Source of the DNA: an uncultured Chlorobiaceae bacterium
Lineage (GTDB): Bacteria > Bacteroidota > Chlorobiia > Chlorobiales > Chlorobiaceae
DNA: 6,703 nt
Assembly: GCA_903838095.1 (NCBI GenBank)
Contig: CAILXE010000029.1
Location: 1 to 6,703, forward strand
Reading direction: 5' to 3'
The notes under the pieces were generated by a model. It worked only from the letters and a program-made list of their open reading frames with translations, searched no databases and was not told the origin of the DNA. This document shows positions 1 to 6,315 of the stretch, piece after piece. Within the stretch, counting starts at the first letter, position 1; each line of letters begins with the position of its first letter. The position numbers and the translations under genes were made by a program.

Positions 1-71
1 AGAAAATGGTAACGGCCTGATCGCTCTGAAATGCCCCACTTTGCCCTTAAAGCGGTTGCGCCATACATAAT

Positions 72-100
72 CACCAGTCAGGTTGATGTCCTGACTGGTG
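72..100. repeat. Perfect 11-bp inverted repeat (hairpin)
   Basis: CACCAGTCAGG (72-82) and CCTGACTGGTG (90-100) are perfect complements separated by 7 bases. Neither strand has a T-run directly after the stem, so it is not a clear intrinsic terminator. On the minus strand the same bases are the last codons of the small reading frame that the neighbouring IS appears to interrupt (stop at 71-73). It may be coding DNA that also folds, or a structured 3' end. I see nothing else that I can support in the first 150 bases. Confidence 0.6.
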
Positions 101-150
101 CCAAAATTTAATAAAGCGCTGGAAAATTAAGTTCCAGATATTATTGTAGT

Positions 151-184
151 TAAGATTTCCGAGTTTCTGGTTATTGGCACTAAT
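151..184 (+). repeat. Left end of IS element: target duplication plus left inverted repeat
   Basis: TAAGAT at 151-156 recurs at 1763-1768, just outside the opposite end, and is the likely 6-bp target-site duplication. The element would start at 157. CCGAGTT at 159-165 is the complement of AACTCGG at 1753-1759. The rest of the terminal inverted repeat is imperfect and needs gaps to align: GTTATTGGC here against GTTAGTGCC in the other end. The outermost bases differ (TT here, CTG at the right end), so the exact tip is uncertain by one or two bases. Confidence 0.55.
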
Positions 185-193
185 GCTATCTTC

Positions 194-209
194 TCCCCAT
201 GCGTGGGGA
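194..209 (+). promoter_or_regulatory. Hairpin over the transposase start
   Basis: TCCCCATGCGTGGGGA has two 6-base arms (TCCCCA and TGGGGA) around a 4-base loop. The arm at 194-199 includes the A of the first possible start codon (ATG, 199). Any ribosome binding site for the alternative start (TTG, 211) would lie in the GGGG arm. Such structures often hold down transposase translation in insertion sequences; here that role is inferred from position only. Confidence 0.4.
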
Positions 210-1732
210 CTTGAAAATCAGAAAGGTGCAAACTGCATCCGGAGCAACTGCCGTACAGGTAGTCCAGAATAAAGGAACAGGGCGTTCTTTTCTCAAGCAT
301 ATTGGTAGCGCCCACAACGAGCATGAGCTTGAATTGTTGCTGGATGAGGCCAAACAATACGTCGAAGCCCATTGCCGCCAGCCAAACCTGTTCGCTGATA
401 CTGGTACAGATACGCCGTCTTCACCATCACTGTTCAAGTTGGTTCTTGACAAATCAAGCGTCGTTGGCATCACCCATCAGTTTGCCCGCAATGCGCTGCT
501 CGCCTGCGCCCGAAAATGTGGGCTGGGCTCTTTGCCGGAACTGTATCTTGATCTGGCACTCATGCGCATCATCGAGCCGACATCGAAGTTGCGCTCAATG
601 GAGCTTCTTGAGTTGCATTTCAAGGTCACCTATGCGAAGCGAACCCTCTATCGCCTCTTTCCGGAGCTCTTGGAGCATCAGGAGGAGATAGAAGCCGCAG
701 CCATCAAGACCGCTCGAGGAGAGTTGCAGGGAGCAGTTCAGTCTGGTCTTGTACGATGTCACCACCCTGTACTTCGAATCCTTCAAGGAGTACGATTTTC
801 AGAAGCCGGGCTTCTCCAAGGACAACAAGCCAATGCAGCCACAGATCGTCATTGGCCTCATCACCACTCGTTCAGGTTTTCCTGTCATGCATGAAGTGTT
901 CGAGGGCAACATCTTCGAGGGAAAAACGATGCTCAAGGTCATTCAACGGTTTCAGGAGCGAGTTGGCGTAACCAAGCCGGTTATTGTGGCCGATGCGGGC
1001 ATGCTCTCGAAAGACAACATGCTGAAACTGGAGAATGAAGGATACCGCTACATCGTAGGGGCTCGCTTGGCGAGTACTGCTGCGAGCTTCATTGATCAGG
1101 TTCACAAAACACTACCGTGCGCCGATAAGTCTCTACGGCGCTTCAGATACAAGTCTGCCGTAAAGAATGCCACCATGATCTGTGAGTTCTCGGAGTCCCG
1201 GTACAAGAAGGACAAGCGAGAGTTCGATAAACAGGTCAAACGGGCGCTTGCCCTATTGGATAAAAACGAGTCCGGTCGGCGGGCAAAGTTTGTCAAGAAA
1301 ACCAAGGACACCGACAGGCCATTTATCTTCGATACCGATCTTCAGGCAAAGGCAGAGAAGCTGCTGGGCATCAAAGGTTCTGTCACCAACATCCCTGAGA
1401 AGGAGCTGTCGAGTAGTGCAGTTATCGACTATTATCATGATCTCTGGAACGTGGAGCAGGCGTTCCGCATGAGCAAATCCGACCTGCAGGCCAGACCGAT
1501 CTTTCATCGCGCGGAGGATGCCATCAGGGCTCATATGCTCGTCTGTTTTATGGCCTTGATGATGGGCAAATACCTCGAAATAAAAATGAACCGCTCATTA
1601 CGAAAGATCCAGGAGGAAATCTGGCGGGTCCATGAAATCCATCTTTGTTATGAACGAACCGGTGAGGTTTATGTCAAACAGATGGGTACAAGCGAATTTA
1701 CAAACGAGGTTCAGCAACTTCTTGAGCTCTGA
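199..1732 (+). pseudogene. IS1634-family transposase, disrupted by a +1 frameshift
   Basis: DDE transposase that would cut and join the element's ends. Two overlapping frames make one protein. The first runs from ATG 199 and carries the N-terminal domain (KIRKVQTASGATAVQVV). It passes into the second near 729-731, after ELQ. Removing one G from the GGG run at 729-731 gives about 510 continuous residues, normal for the family. In that corrected numbering the catalytic triad is D186 (YDVTTLYFE), D265 (VADAGMLS) and E419 (LWNVEQAFRMSK), matching the Y-x-x-L-W-x-V-E-x-x-F-R-x-x-K signature. TTG at 211 is an alternative start that would better fit family N-termini. The catalytic half is intact to TGA at 1730-1732. 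The shift direction (+1) is unlike the usual -1 programmed shift of insertion sequences, so I favour a mutation or a sequencing error. Confidence 0.85.
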
Positions 1733-1768
1733 GTTTCGGCACTAACTGGCACAACTCGGCAGTAAGAT
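1731..1768 (+). repeat. Right end of IS element: right inverted repeat plus target duplication
   Basis: AACTCGG at 1753-1759 complements CCGAGTT of the left end, followed by CAG and then TAAGAT (1763-1768), the second copy of the target duplication. GAGTTTCGGCACTAA at 1731-1745 also resembles, in direct orientation, the left end (GAGTTTC at 161-167, GGCACTAA at 177-184). This may reflect sub-terminal transposase-binding motifs. The transposase stop codon overlaps the start of this end. Confidence 0.5.
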
Positions 1769-1934
1769 AATGTCCAAGCTGCAAAAGCACATTGCCATTC
1801 GACATCTGCCTTACCACCTCTTTACGGCATATTGCTTTTTGGGCTTCTCCGTACTCTGGAACACGGGGAATCTGAAAAATAGCAAATATGTTAGCGACCT
1901 TTTTTGCCCAGACTGGCATCGTTTTTTCTTTCAT
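1763..1934 (-). pseudogene. Small unrecognised reading frame interrupted by the IS element
   Basis: On the minus strand, ATG at 1934 (or 1919) opens a frame of 57 residues up to the IS junction, with MPVWAKKVANIFAI near its start and RQMSNGNVLLQLGHYL near its end. Joining it to the left flank across one copy of TAAGAT keeps the frame open for 26 more codons, to TGA at 71-73. The rejoined protein would have about 83 residues. I do not recognise a named family and see no ribosome binding site before either ATG. An 80-residue open frame could be chance, so the gene is possible rather than proven. Between 1935 and 2076 I see no gene, promoter or convincing terminator. Confidence 0.35.
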
Positions 1935-2076
1935 GATACAAACAAGAACGGTGTTTTCTTTTGTGACAGCTCCATGACAATAGTACTGAATTCGCAACTA
2001 ATATCCTCTATGAAACTTACCGTAACTGTAAAAAAACGTGGATATTCGGATTTTCAGAGATCTCCCGGCGCCTCCA

Positions 2077-2532
2077 CTACACATCAAACTGTTCCAGCTC
2101 CACAAGAGAACAGGGAATAACCAGATTCTCTTCCTTGTCGGATGTCTGAATCCGGTTCAGCTCGTCAAAAAACGAAGATGAATTCAGATAGCTCAAAATA
2201 AAAAACTCGCTTTTATTCTTCCTTGGAATCATTCCTATACGTCCAAGCAACTCGGCTCTGGTCAGCTCATGGCGACGGAGGTGCACTGGCAGTACAATCT
2301 GGCGCTGAGATTCAGCAAGCTTGAGAATAACCCTGACCTGACGGTTCATCCGCTCTTTTTCTTTCGTCATTTGCCTGCTGTTAATCTTTGCCTGCAACCA
2401 CGCGAAAAATGCAAAAACAGAACCGACCACGCTCAGCACATCTGCAAAAAAGCTGAAACGGAGAGTGCTGTTGCACCATGTTACAATATCATTAAGGAGC
2501 ATTCGTTCTGAATAGTTTAACAAGACGTTCAC
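2077..2532 (-). CDS. Unrecognised single-span membrane protein, translationally coupled to cas2
   Basis: This 151-residue protein is of no family I can name. Residues 26-48 (FSFFADVLSVVGSVFAFFAW and onward) form one hydrophobic span. A strongly basic stretch follows at 49-68 (KINSRQMTKEKERMNRQVR), so by the positive-inside rule the C-terminal 100 residues should face the cytoplasm. That part looks folded: a probable beta segment (RVILKLAESQRQIVLPV), then LTRAELLGRIGMIP (90-103), then SYLNSSSFFDELNRIQ (114-129). No catalytic motif or signal-peptide cleavage site is visible. The GTG start (2532-2530) shares four bases with the cas2 stop (GTGA), a classic coupling arrangement, which is why I prefer it to ATG at 2502. 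Neither start has a strong ribosome binding site. Tight linkage suggests an accessory role in spacer acquisition or type III immunity; the biochemical function is unknown. Confidence 0.75.
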   Translation of the reverse strand: MNVLLNYSERMLLNDIVTWCNSTLRFSFFADVLSVVGSVFAFFAWLQAKINSRQMTKEKERMNRQVRVILKLAESQRQIVLPVHLRRHELTRAELLGRIGMIPRKNKSEFFILSYLNSSSFFDELNRIQTSDKEENLVIPCSLVELEQFDV

Positions 2533-2813
2533 GAAATAATAAACGGGCTCTGAATATCAAAATCTCGATTCCCATCAACATCAACCCGCTCAACGCAGTT
2601 TCGGCACATCACGTAATAGCGAACAGAATCAATCGGGTGCTTCGGATCCAGCAGCTTTTGCAGGCGAATGCGCATCTGGGCATAATCCTCTTCGGATATG
2701 AAGCACTCAAACACGCTGAACTGCACCGCCGTGCCATAGCCTTCAAAAAGCTTATGGATTTTTGTCCGACGCCGGTCGTTTTCGATATCGTAGGTCACGA
2801 GAATGAATTGCAT
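2529..2813 (-). CDS. cas2: CRISPR-associated protein Cas2
   Basis: Small ferredoxin-fold protein that bridges Cas1 dimers in the spacer-integration complex. From ATG at 2813 it has 94 residues, normal for Cas2, and opens with the family signature MQFILVTYDI. D9 is the conserved acidic residue, followed by NDRRRTKIHKLFEGYG (12-27) and VQFSVFECFI. An upstream in-frame TTG at 2828 adds five residues (MNKII). It has a distant AAGGA at 2842-2846, 13 bases away, so the start is not certain; family alignment favours the ATG. A possible minus-strand -10 (TATAAA, 2865-2870) has only a poor -35 partner. The gene is divergent from RT-cas1 and about 1.1 kb from it, whereas cas1 and cas2 usually sit side by side. 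It leads a two-gene unit with the membrane protein, overlapping it by four bases. Confidence 0.95.
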   Translation of the reverse strand: MQFILVTYDIENDRRRTKIHKLFEGYGTAVQFSVFECFISEEDYAQMRIRLQKLLDPKHPIDSVRYYVMCRNCVERVDVDGNRDFDIQSPFIIS

Positions 2814-2905
2814 AATAATTTTGTTCAAAACAGTTCAGTTGTCCTTGTGCTTGCCGTGAACCAGTTTATATGCATTTCCGCAAACGATAGTAATAAAGCA
2901 AAATT

Positions 2906-2934
2906 TTGGCTTGATGGCAGCATTACTGTATAAT
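2906..2934 (+). promoter_or_regulatory. Sigma70-like promoter facing the DUF2442 gene
   Basis: TTGGCT (2906-2911) and a perfect TATAAT (2929-2934) are spaced 17 bases apart. The -35 matches the consensus at four of six positions. Initiation would fall near 2941, about 70 bases before the DUF2442 start and ahead of the palindrome at 2973-2988. It lies in the 200-base region between divergent genes, so a regulator bound here could affect cas2 as well. Confidence 0.5.
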
Positions 2935-2972
2935 AAAAGGTTCGGCTCAAAAGAATTACAAAACCTTCAAAA

Positions 2973-2988
2973 ATTGGTTGTAACCAAT
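2973..2988. promoter_or_regulatory. Near-perfect palindrome, candidate operator
   Basis: ATTGGTT-GT-AACCAAT: two perfect 7-base arms around a 2-base centre. It lies downstream of the promoter at 2906-2934 and 12 bases before the GAGGAGG ribosome binding site of the DUF2442 gene. Size and symmetry suit a dimeric repressor site. The arms are too AT-rich and the centre too small for a strong RNA hairpin. No regulator gene is visible in the window. Confidence 0.35.
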
Positions 2989-3013
2989 AAGTCAAGAATT
3001 GAGGAGGTATGGA

Positions 3014-3283
3014 ATGAACATTTCGGCGAACAGTAATCCGCAGGCATTGCATCTCACCTTTGGTCAACATCGTTTTGATGTGGAACTCAAGGATGGGCGC
3101 ATTCTTTCCATCCCCTATACCTGGTTCCCAAGATTGATTGGAGCATCAACCGAGTTGCTGAACCATTACGAACTTTCCGGAAACGGTGAAGGAATTCATT
3201 GGCCTGCCCTTGATGAAGATATTTCGGTAAAAGGGCTGCTTGCCGGTCATGGTGACCAAACCAATTTTGCAAAAAAATATTGA
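3014..3283 (+). CDS. DUF2442 domain protein
   Basis: Protein of 89 residues. The start is well fixed: GAGGAGG at 3001-3007 lies six bases before ATG 3014. The sequence shows the DUF2442 pattern: a short beta region FDVELKDGRILSIPYTWFPR (22-41), then HYELSGNGEGIHWPALDEDI (51-70), ending SVKGLLAG. DUF2442 genes are often paired with DUF4160 in small toxin-antitoxin-like or mobile cassettes, but the molecular role is not established. No DUF4160 partner is next to it: a Rpn relic follows on the opposite strand and cas2 is divergent upstream. The gene looks intact and expressed from the promoter at 2906-2934. Its position between cas2 and RT-cas1 looks like a later insertion rather than a functional link. 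Confidence 0.85.
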   Translation: MNISANSNPQALHLTFGQHRFDVELKDGRILSIPYTWFPRLIGASTELLNHYELSGNGEGIHWPALDEDISVKGLLAGHGDQTNFAKKY

Positions 3284-3350
3284 TCTCGCGAACCGTGAGT
3301 TTTCAATCACTTTAGCCGCTTCAGCAACGCTAATGGATGAAGCAGGTTCA

Positions 3351-3748
3351 TCAACGGGTAGGGTCAGTATTGAAAACAGCTTCAAGTGTCGGCGCCGTGA
3401 GGATGGCCTCACCCCACGCTTCCAGCATCGGCTCAGAGGCTCTGCTTCACTGCTCTGTTGCCCACTGGGGCAATGCGCCAAAGCGGCGTTCCAGCAGCCT
3501 TCTCAGTAACCTTGATTCACCCTCTACACGACCTTCTTCACGACCAGTCGCTATGCCTTTAGCCATCCCTTCGGCAATGCCCATTCTTTCTATACTGGTG
3601 ATATATCGCACGTTTCTCTCTCCTCGAAGGCGTTTATTTCCTGCCTGATCTGGTTGTTCAACCATTCTGGCAGTTGCATGAGCCAATCAAAAACAGCAAA
3701 TAACTTTACCACCCTTTCTTTCCCCCAGTGGTGCTCAGGTTCAGCTTT
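3351..3748 (-). pseudogene. C-terminal relic of an Rpn-family (DUF4351) nuclease/transposase
   Basis: Intact members are PD-(D/E)XK nucleases of roughly 300 residues linked to recombination. Here only the C-terminal part remains, in pieces. The first frame gives KERVVKLFAVFDWLMQLPEW, then NNQIRQEINAFEERE. The continuation, NVRYITSIERMGIAEGMAKG, then ESRLLRRLLERRFGALPQWATEQ in two runs, is in another frame. The shift lies near 3612-3616, in a GA-rich run, and fits loss of one base. An in-frame TGA at 3447-3449 follows. Beyond it the same frame still reads the family tail (EPMLEAWGEAILTAPTLEAV) to TGA at 3351-3353. The nuclease domain is missing, so no activity is expected. The 67 bases between this relic and the DUF2442 stop hold nothing I can identify. 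Confidence 0.8.
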
Positions 3749-3894
3749 CCCGAGGATGATTAAGGTTTTAATCGTGCCAGAAAAAATGAAAAATACGTAA
3801 TTTACCAACTAATCGCGCATTCGTTGATTGCTGTCTGTGCCCTGAACAACGTCCTGCCACTATTTTTTCAACCCTCAATAACCCGGAGCAACAC

Positions 3895-6063
3895 ATGGGA
3901 TGGCTGTACAACCAGATGGCTTTGCCTGATACCCTCTTTCAGGCTTGGAACAAAGTGGTTTCCAACGACGGCATGGCCGGGTACGACAAGCAGTCGATTA
4001 CCGACTATTCGTGGCGCATTGAAGAGCATCTTGCCGCTCTTGGCAGACAGCTTTTGACCGGCACCTACGAGCCACAGCCGCTCTTGAAACTTGTTATGCT
4101 GAAACCCTCCGGAAAACTCCGCACCCTCCTGATTCCAACGGTGATGGACCGTGTCGCGCAAACTGCGGCCGCAATGGTGCTGACTCCGCTCGTCGAATCA
4201 GAACTTGGGGCCAATACCTTCGCCTACCGTCAGGGATTGTCGCGCATGACCGCTGCCCGCGAAATAGAACGGCTGCGCAACCTTGGCTACCACTGGGTTG
4301 TCGATGCCGACATCAGCAGCTTTTTCGATACCGTTGATCACCCGTTGCTCTTTCAGCGGTTTCGTGAACTTTGTGACGACGAAGAGCTGCTCACACTGAT
4401 AAACCGATGGCTGACCGCGCTCATTGTTGACGGCCAGAACCCAAAGGTCAAAAACACGACCGGGCTGCCACAAGGGTGCCCGATTTCGCCGATGCTGGCA
4501 AACCTCTATCTCGACAAATTCGATGAGCGCATTGAAAAAGAGGGGTTCAAGCTGGTGAGGTTCGCCGACGACTTTCTGATTCTCTGCAAAACCAAACCAA
4601 ACGCCGAAGCCGCCCTTGAACTGTCAGAAACCGCACTGGCAGAACTGAAGCTGCACCTCAACAACGAAAAGACCAGAATCACCACTTTTTCAGAGGGCTT
4701 CAAATACCTCGGCTACCTCTTTATCCGCTCACTGGTGCTGCCCACCAAAATGCACCCGGAAGAGTGGTACGACAAACTCGGCAAACTGAAACTCCGTAAA
4801 GCGCCAGACACAGAAACCGACACAGACGAATACGAACTGCAGGCAGGCGACTCCGGCACCATCACCGTCACAAAAGAGACACTGCTCCAGACAGAGTTTG
4901 GAGAAAAACTGCTGCAAAGCCTCGAAAAAAAACAGATTGACGTCGACAAATTCCTTGAAAAAACCGCCAAAGAGGACATGCAGCGCCAAAAAGAGAAACA
5001 GGCTGCGCTGAACAAACTTTACTCTCCACTGCTCAACACCCTCTATCTGCAAGAACAGGGCAGCATCCTGCGCAAAGAGGGCGAACGGTTCAGTGTTGAA
5101 AAAGATGATCGCCAGATCAACGACATTATTACGCGCCGCGTCGATCAAATTCTGGTGCTCGGCAACGTCTCGCTCACCACACCGGCCATGCAGTACTGCA
5201 TGAAAAACAACATCCCCGTGACTTTTGTGTCGCAGCACGGCAGCTACTTCGGCAGACTCGAAGCCACCACCGCCGACAACTCGGCGCTCGAACGCTTCCA
5301 GTACCTCCGATCACTCGACGAACCCTTTGCCTTCGACATTGCCCGCTGCATTGTTGATGCAAAAATCAGAAACTCACGCACCATGATCCAGAAACGCAGA
5401 GCCACAGCATGGGAAAGCAACGGAGAGCTGAAAGAAAAATTCGACACCACCCTCTCTCTCATGACATCGCTGGCCGAACATACCAAAACCTGCGAAAACA
5501 TGGAGGCGCTCAGAGGGCTCGAAGGAAAAACAGCCGCGCTCTACTTTGAACTCTACGGACTCCTCTTCAAAAAAGAGCTTCCTTTCTACACCAGCGCCTT
5601 CCGCCGCGTCCGCCGACCACCAACCGATCCGGTCAACAGCCTGCTCAGCTTCGGCTATACCCTGCTGCACAACAATGTCTTCTCTCTCGTGCGCATGAAA
5701 GGAATGAACCCCTACATCGGCTTTCTGCACGCGGAAGACAAAGGCAACCCGGCGCTGATTAACGACCTCGTCGAAGAGTTCAGAACCATTATCGATTCCA
5801 TGACGCTCTACACCCTCAACAAAGGTGTGTTGCGAAACAAAGATTTTTATTATCGTAAAGATAAAGCGGGATGCTTTCTTACCGACGAAGCCCGAAAAAA
5901 GTTTCTTGCCGTGTTTGAACAACGCATGTGGGAAGAGTCACTCGACCCACAGAGTGGCAAAACCATGAACATCCGGCGGCACATTGAATCGCAGGTGGTT
6001 AAAATCAGCGAAGTGCTTGCAGGAACAAGAGCCATGTATGAGCCATACCGGACAGAATGGTAA
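3895..6063 (+). CDS. cas1: Reverse transcriptase-Cas1 fusion (RT-Cas1), CRISPR spacer acquisition
   Basis: Fusion of 722 residues that, with Cas2, integrates new spacers; related RT-Cas1 proteins can acquire them from RNA. Residues 1-280 are a group II intron-like RT: LKPSGKLRTLLIP (69-81), the first catalytic Asp in DADISSFFDTVDH (D139), LPQGCPISPMLANLYL (191-206), and FADD (D225, D226). After a charged, partly acidic linker (about 285-375), Cas1 runs from about 377 to 715. Its metal ligands are E543 (GLEGKTAALYF), H612 (IGFLH), and D624 with E627 (LINDLVEEFR). All key residues of both enzymes are present. There is no N-terminal Cas6 domain, unlike the Marinomonas Cas6-RT-Cas1 type. GGAG at 3885-3888, six bases before ATG 3895, fixes the start, and no other in-frame start lies between the upstream stop (3787) and this ATG. 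The gene points into the array; cas2 lies behind it on the other strand. I see no clear promoter before it. Confidence 0.97.
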   Translation: MGWLYNQMALPDTLFQAWNKVVSNDGMAGYDKQSITDYSWRIEEHLAALGRQLLTGTYEPQPLLKLVMLKPSGKLRTLLIPTVMDRVAQTAAAMVLTPLVESELGANTFAYRQGLSRMTAAREIERLRNLGYHWVVDADISSFFDTVDHPLLFQRFRELCDDEELLTLINRWLTALIVDGQNPKVKNTTGLPQGCPISPMLANLYLDKFDERIEKEGFKLVRFADDFLILCKTKPNAEAALELSETALAELKLHLNNEKTRITTFSEGFKYLGYLFIRSLVLPTKMHPEEWYDKLGKLKLRKAPDTETDTDEYELQAGDSGTITVTKETLLQTEFGEKLLQSLEKKQIDVDKFLEKTAKEDMQRQKEKQAALNKLYSPLLNTLYLQEQGSILRKEGERFSVEKDDRQINDIITRRVDQILVLGNVSLTTPAMQYCMKNNIPVTFVSQHGSYFGRLEATTADNSALERFQYLRSLDEPFAFDIARCIVDAKIRNSRTMIQKRRATAWESNGELKEKFDTTLSLMTSLAEHTKTCENMEALRGLEGKTAALYFELYGLLFKKELPFYTSAFRRVRRPPTDPVNSLLSFGYTLLHNNVFSLVRMKGMNPYIGFLHAEDKGNPALINDLVEEFRTIIDSMTLYTLNKGVLRNKDFYYRKDKAGCFLTDEARKKFLAVFEQRMWEESLDPQSGKTMNIRRHIESQVVKISEVLAGTRAMYEPYRTEW

Positions 6064-6315
6064 GAACCGGAGGATACGTTCAGGATAATGCCAAAAACAA
6101 GGAAAAAGCAGCTTATCATTATATTCCATGAAGAGTTAGAGGGAAACAGGAAAAGAATTATCCTCAGGATATTGTATAACTCATCATTATTTGATAACAT
6201 GCAGACGTTCGACCAACAAAAAATCAGTCTGATGTCCTTTGACATTGCTGAAAAATATAGATCCTCCGGTATTTGCGCCAGCAGCCCAGATGTGGCGCGG
6301 GTTGCCAGAGGTAGA
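6064..6315 (+). promoter_or_regulatory. Probable CRISPR leader
   Basis: AT-rich, apparently non-coding DNA between the RT-cas1 stop and the first repeat. The array's likely reading direction (+, from the ATTGCGAC 3' end of the repeat) makes this the leader side. A consensus -35 (TTGACA, 6239-6244) is followed by TATAGA (6256-6261) at only 11 bases, too short for a normal sigma70 promoter, so the promoter is not settled. An inverted repeat, GCGCCA (6275-6280) and TGGCGC (6293-6298), ends 17 bases before repeat 1 and could guide the integration complex. There is no terminator after RT-cas1, so read-through into the array is also possible. Confidence 0.6.

Larger units (their letters stand above)
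157..1762 (+). mobile_element. IS1634-like insertion sequence (IS4-type DDE superfamily), about 1.6 kb
   Basis: The element holds one transposase gene reading rightward, between imperfect inverted ends sharing CCGAGTT, with TAAGAT duplicated on both sides. Size and single-gene layout fit the IS1634 group of the IS4 superfamily. The transposase is frameshifted, so this copy probably cannot move on its own unless a related intact copy acts in trans. It inserted within a small minus-strand reading frame next to the CRISPR genes and belongs to the mobile debris of the locus. Exact ends rest on a 6-bp duplication and a 7-bp inverted core, so boundaries could shift slightly. Confidence 0.65.

Noticed and set aside
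1..70. 22-codon open run in frame 2 entering from the left edge and stopping at 68-70, as the end of a gene
   Set aside because: Too short to distinguish from chance and no recognisable sequence.
194..213. CCCCATGCGTGGGGA resembles the stem of type I-E CRISPR repeats
   Set aside because: Only one copy exists, the flanks do not match such a repeat, and it overlaps the transposase start.
1905..1926. Possible terminator TGCC-6-GGCA followed by TCGTTTTTT on the + strand
   Set aside because: The stem has only four base pairs and the T-run does not start directly after it.
1770..2120. 116-codon + strand frame after the IS
   Set aside because: No ribosome binding site, no family resemblance, starts inside the target-duplication region and overlaps the 3' end of the minus-strand membrane gene.
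3146..3481. 111-codon minus frame containing TLPVDEPASSISVAEAAKV, briefly considered as an antitoxin-like fragment
   Set aside because: It overlaps the well-supported DUF2442 gene and reads the Rpn relic in a wrong frame; no coherent domain.
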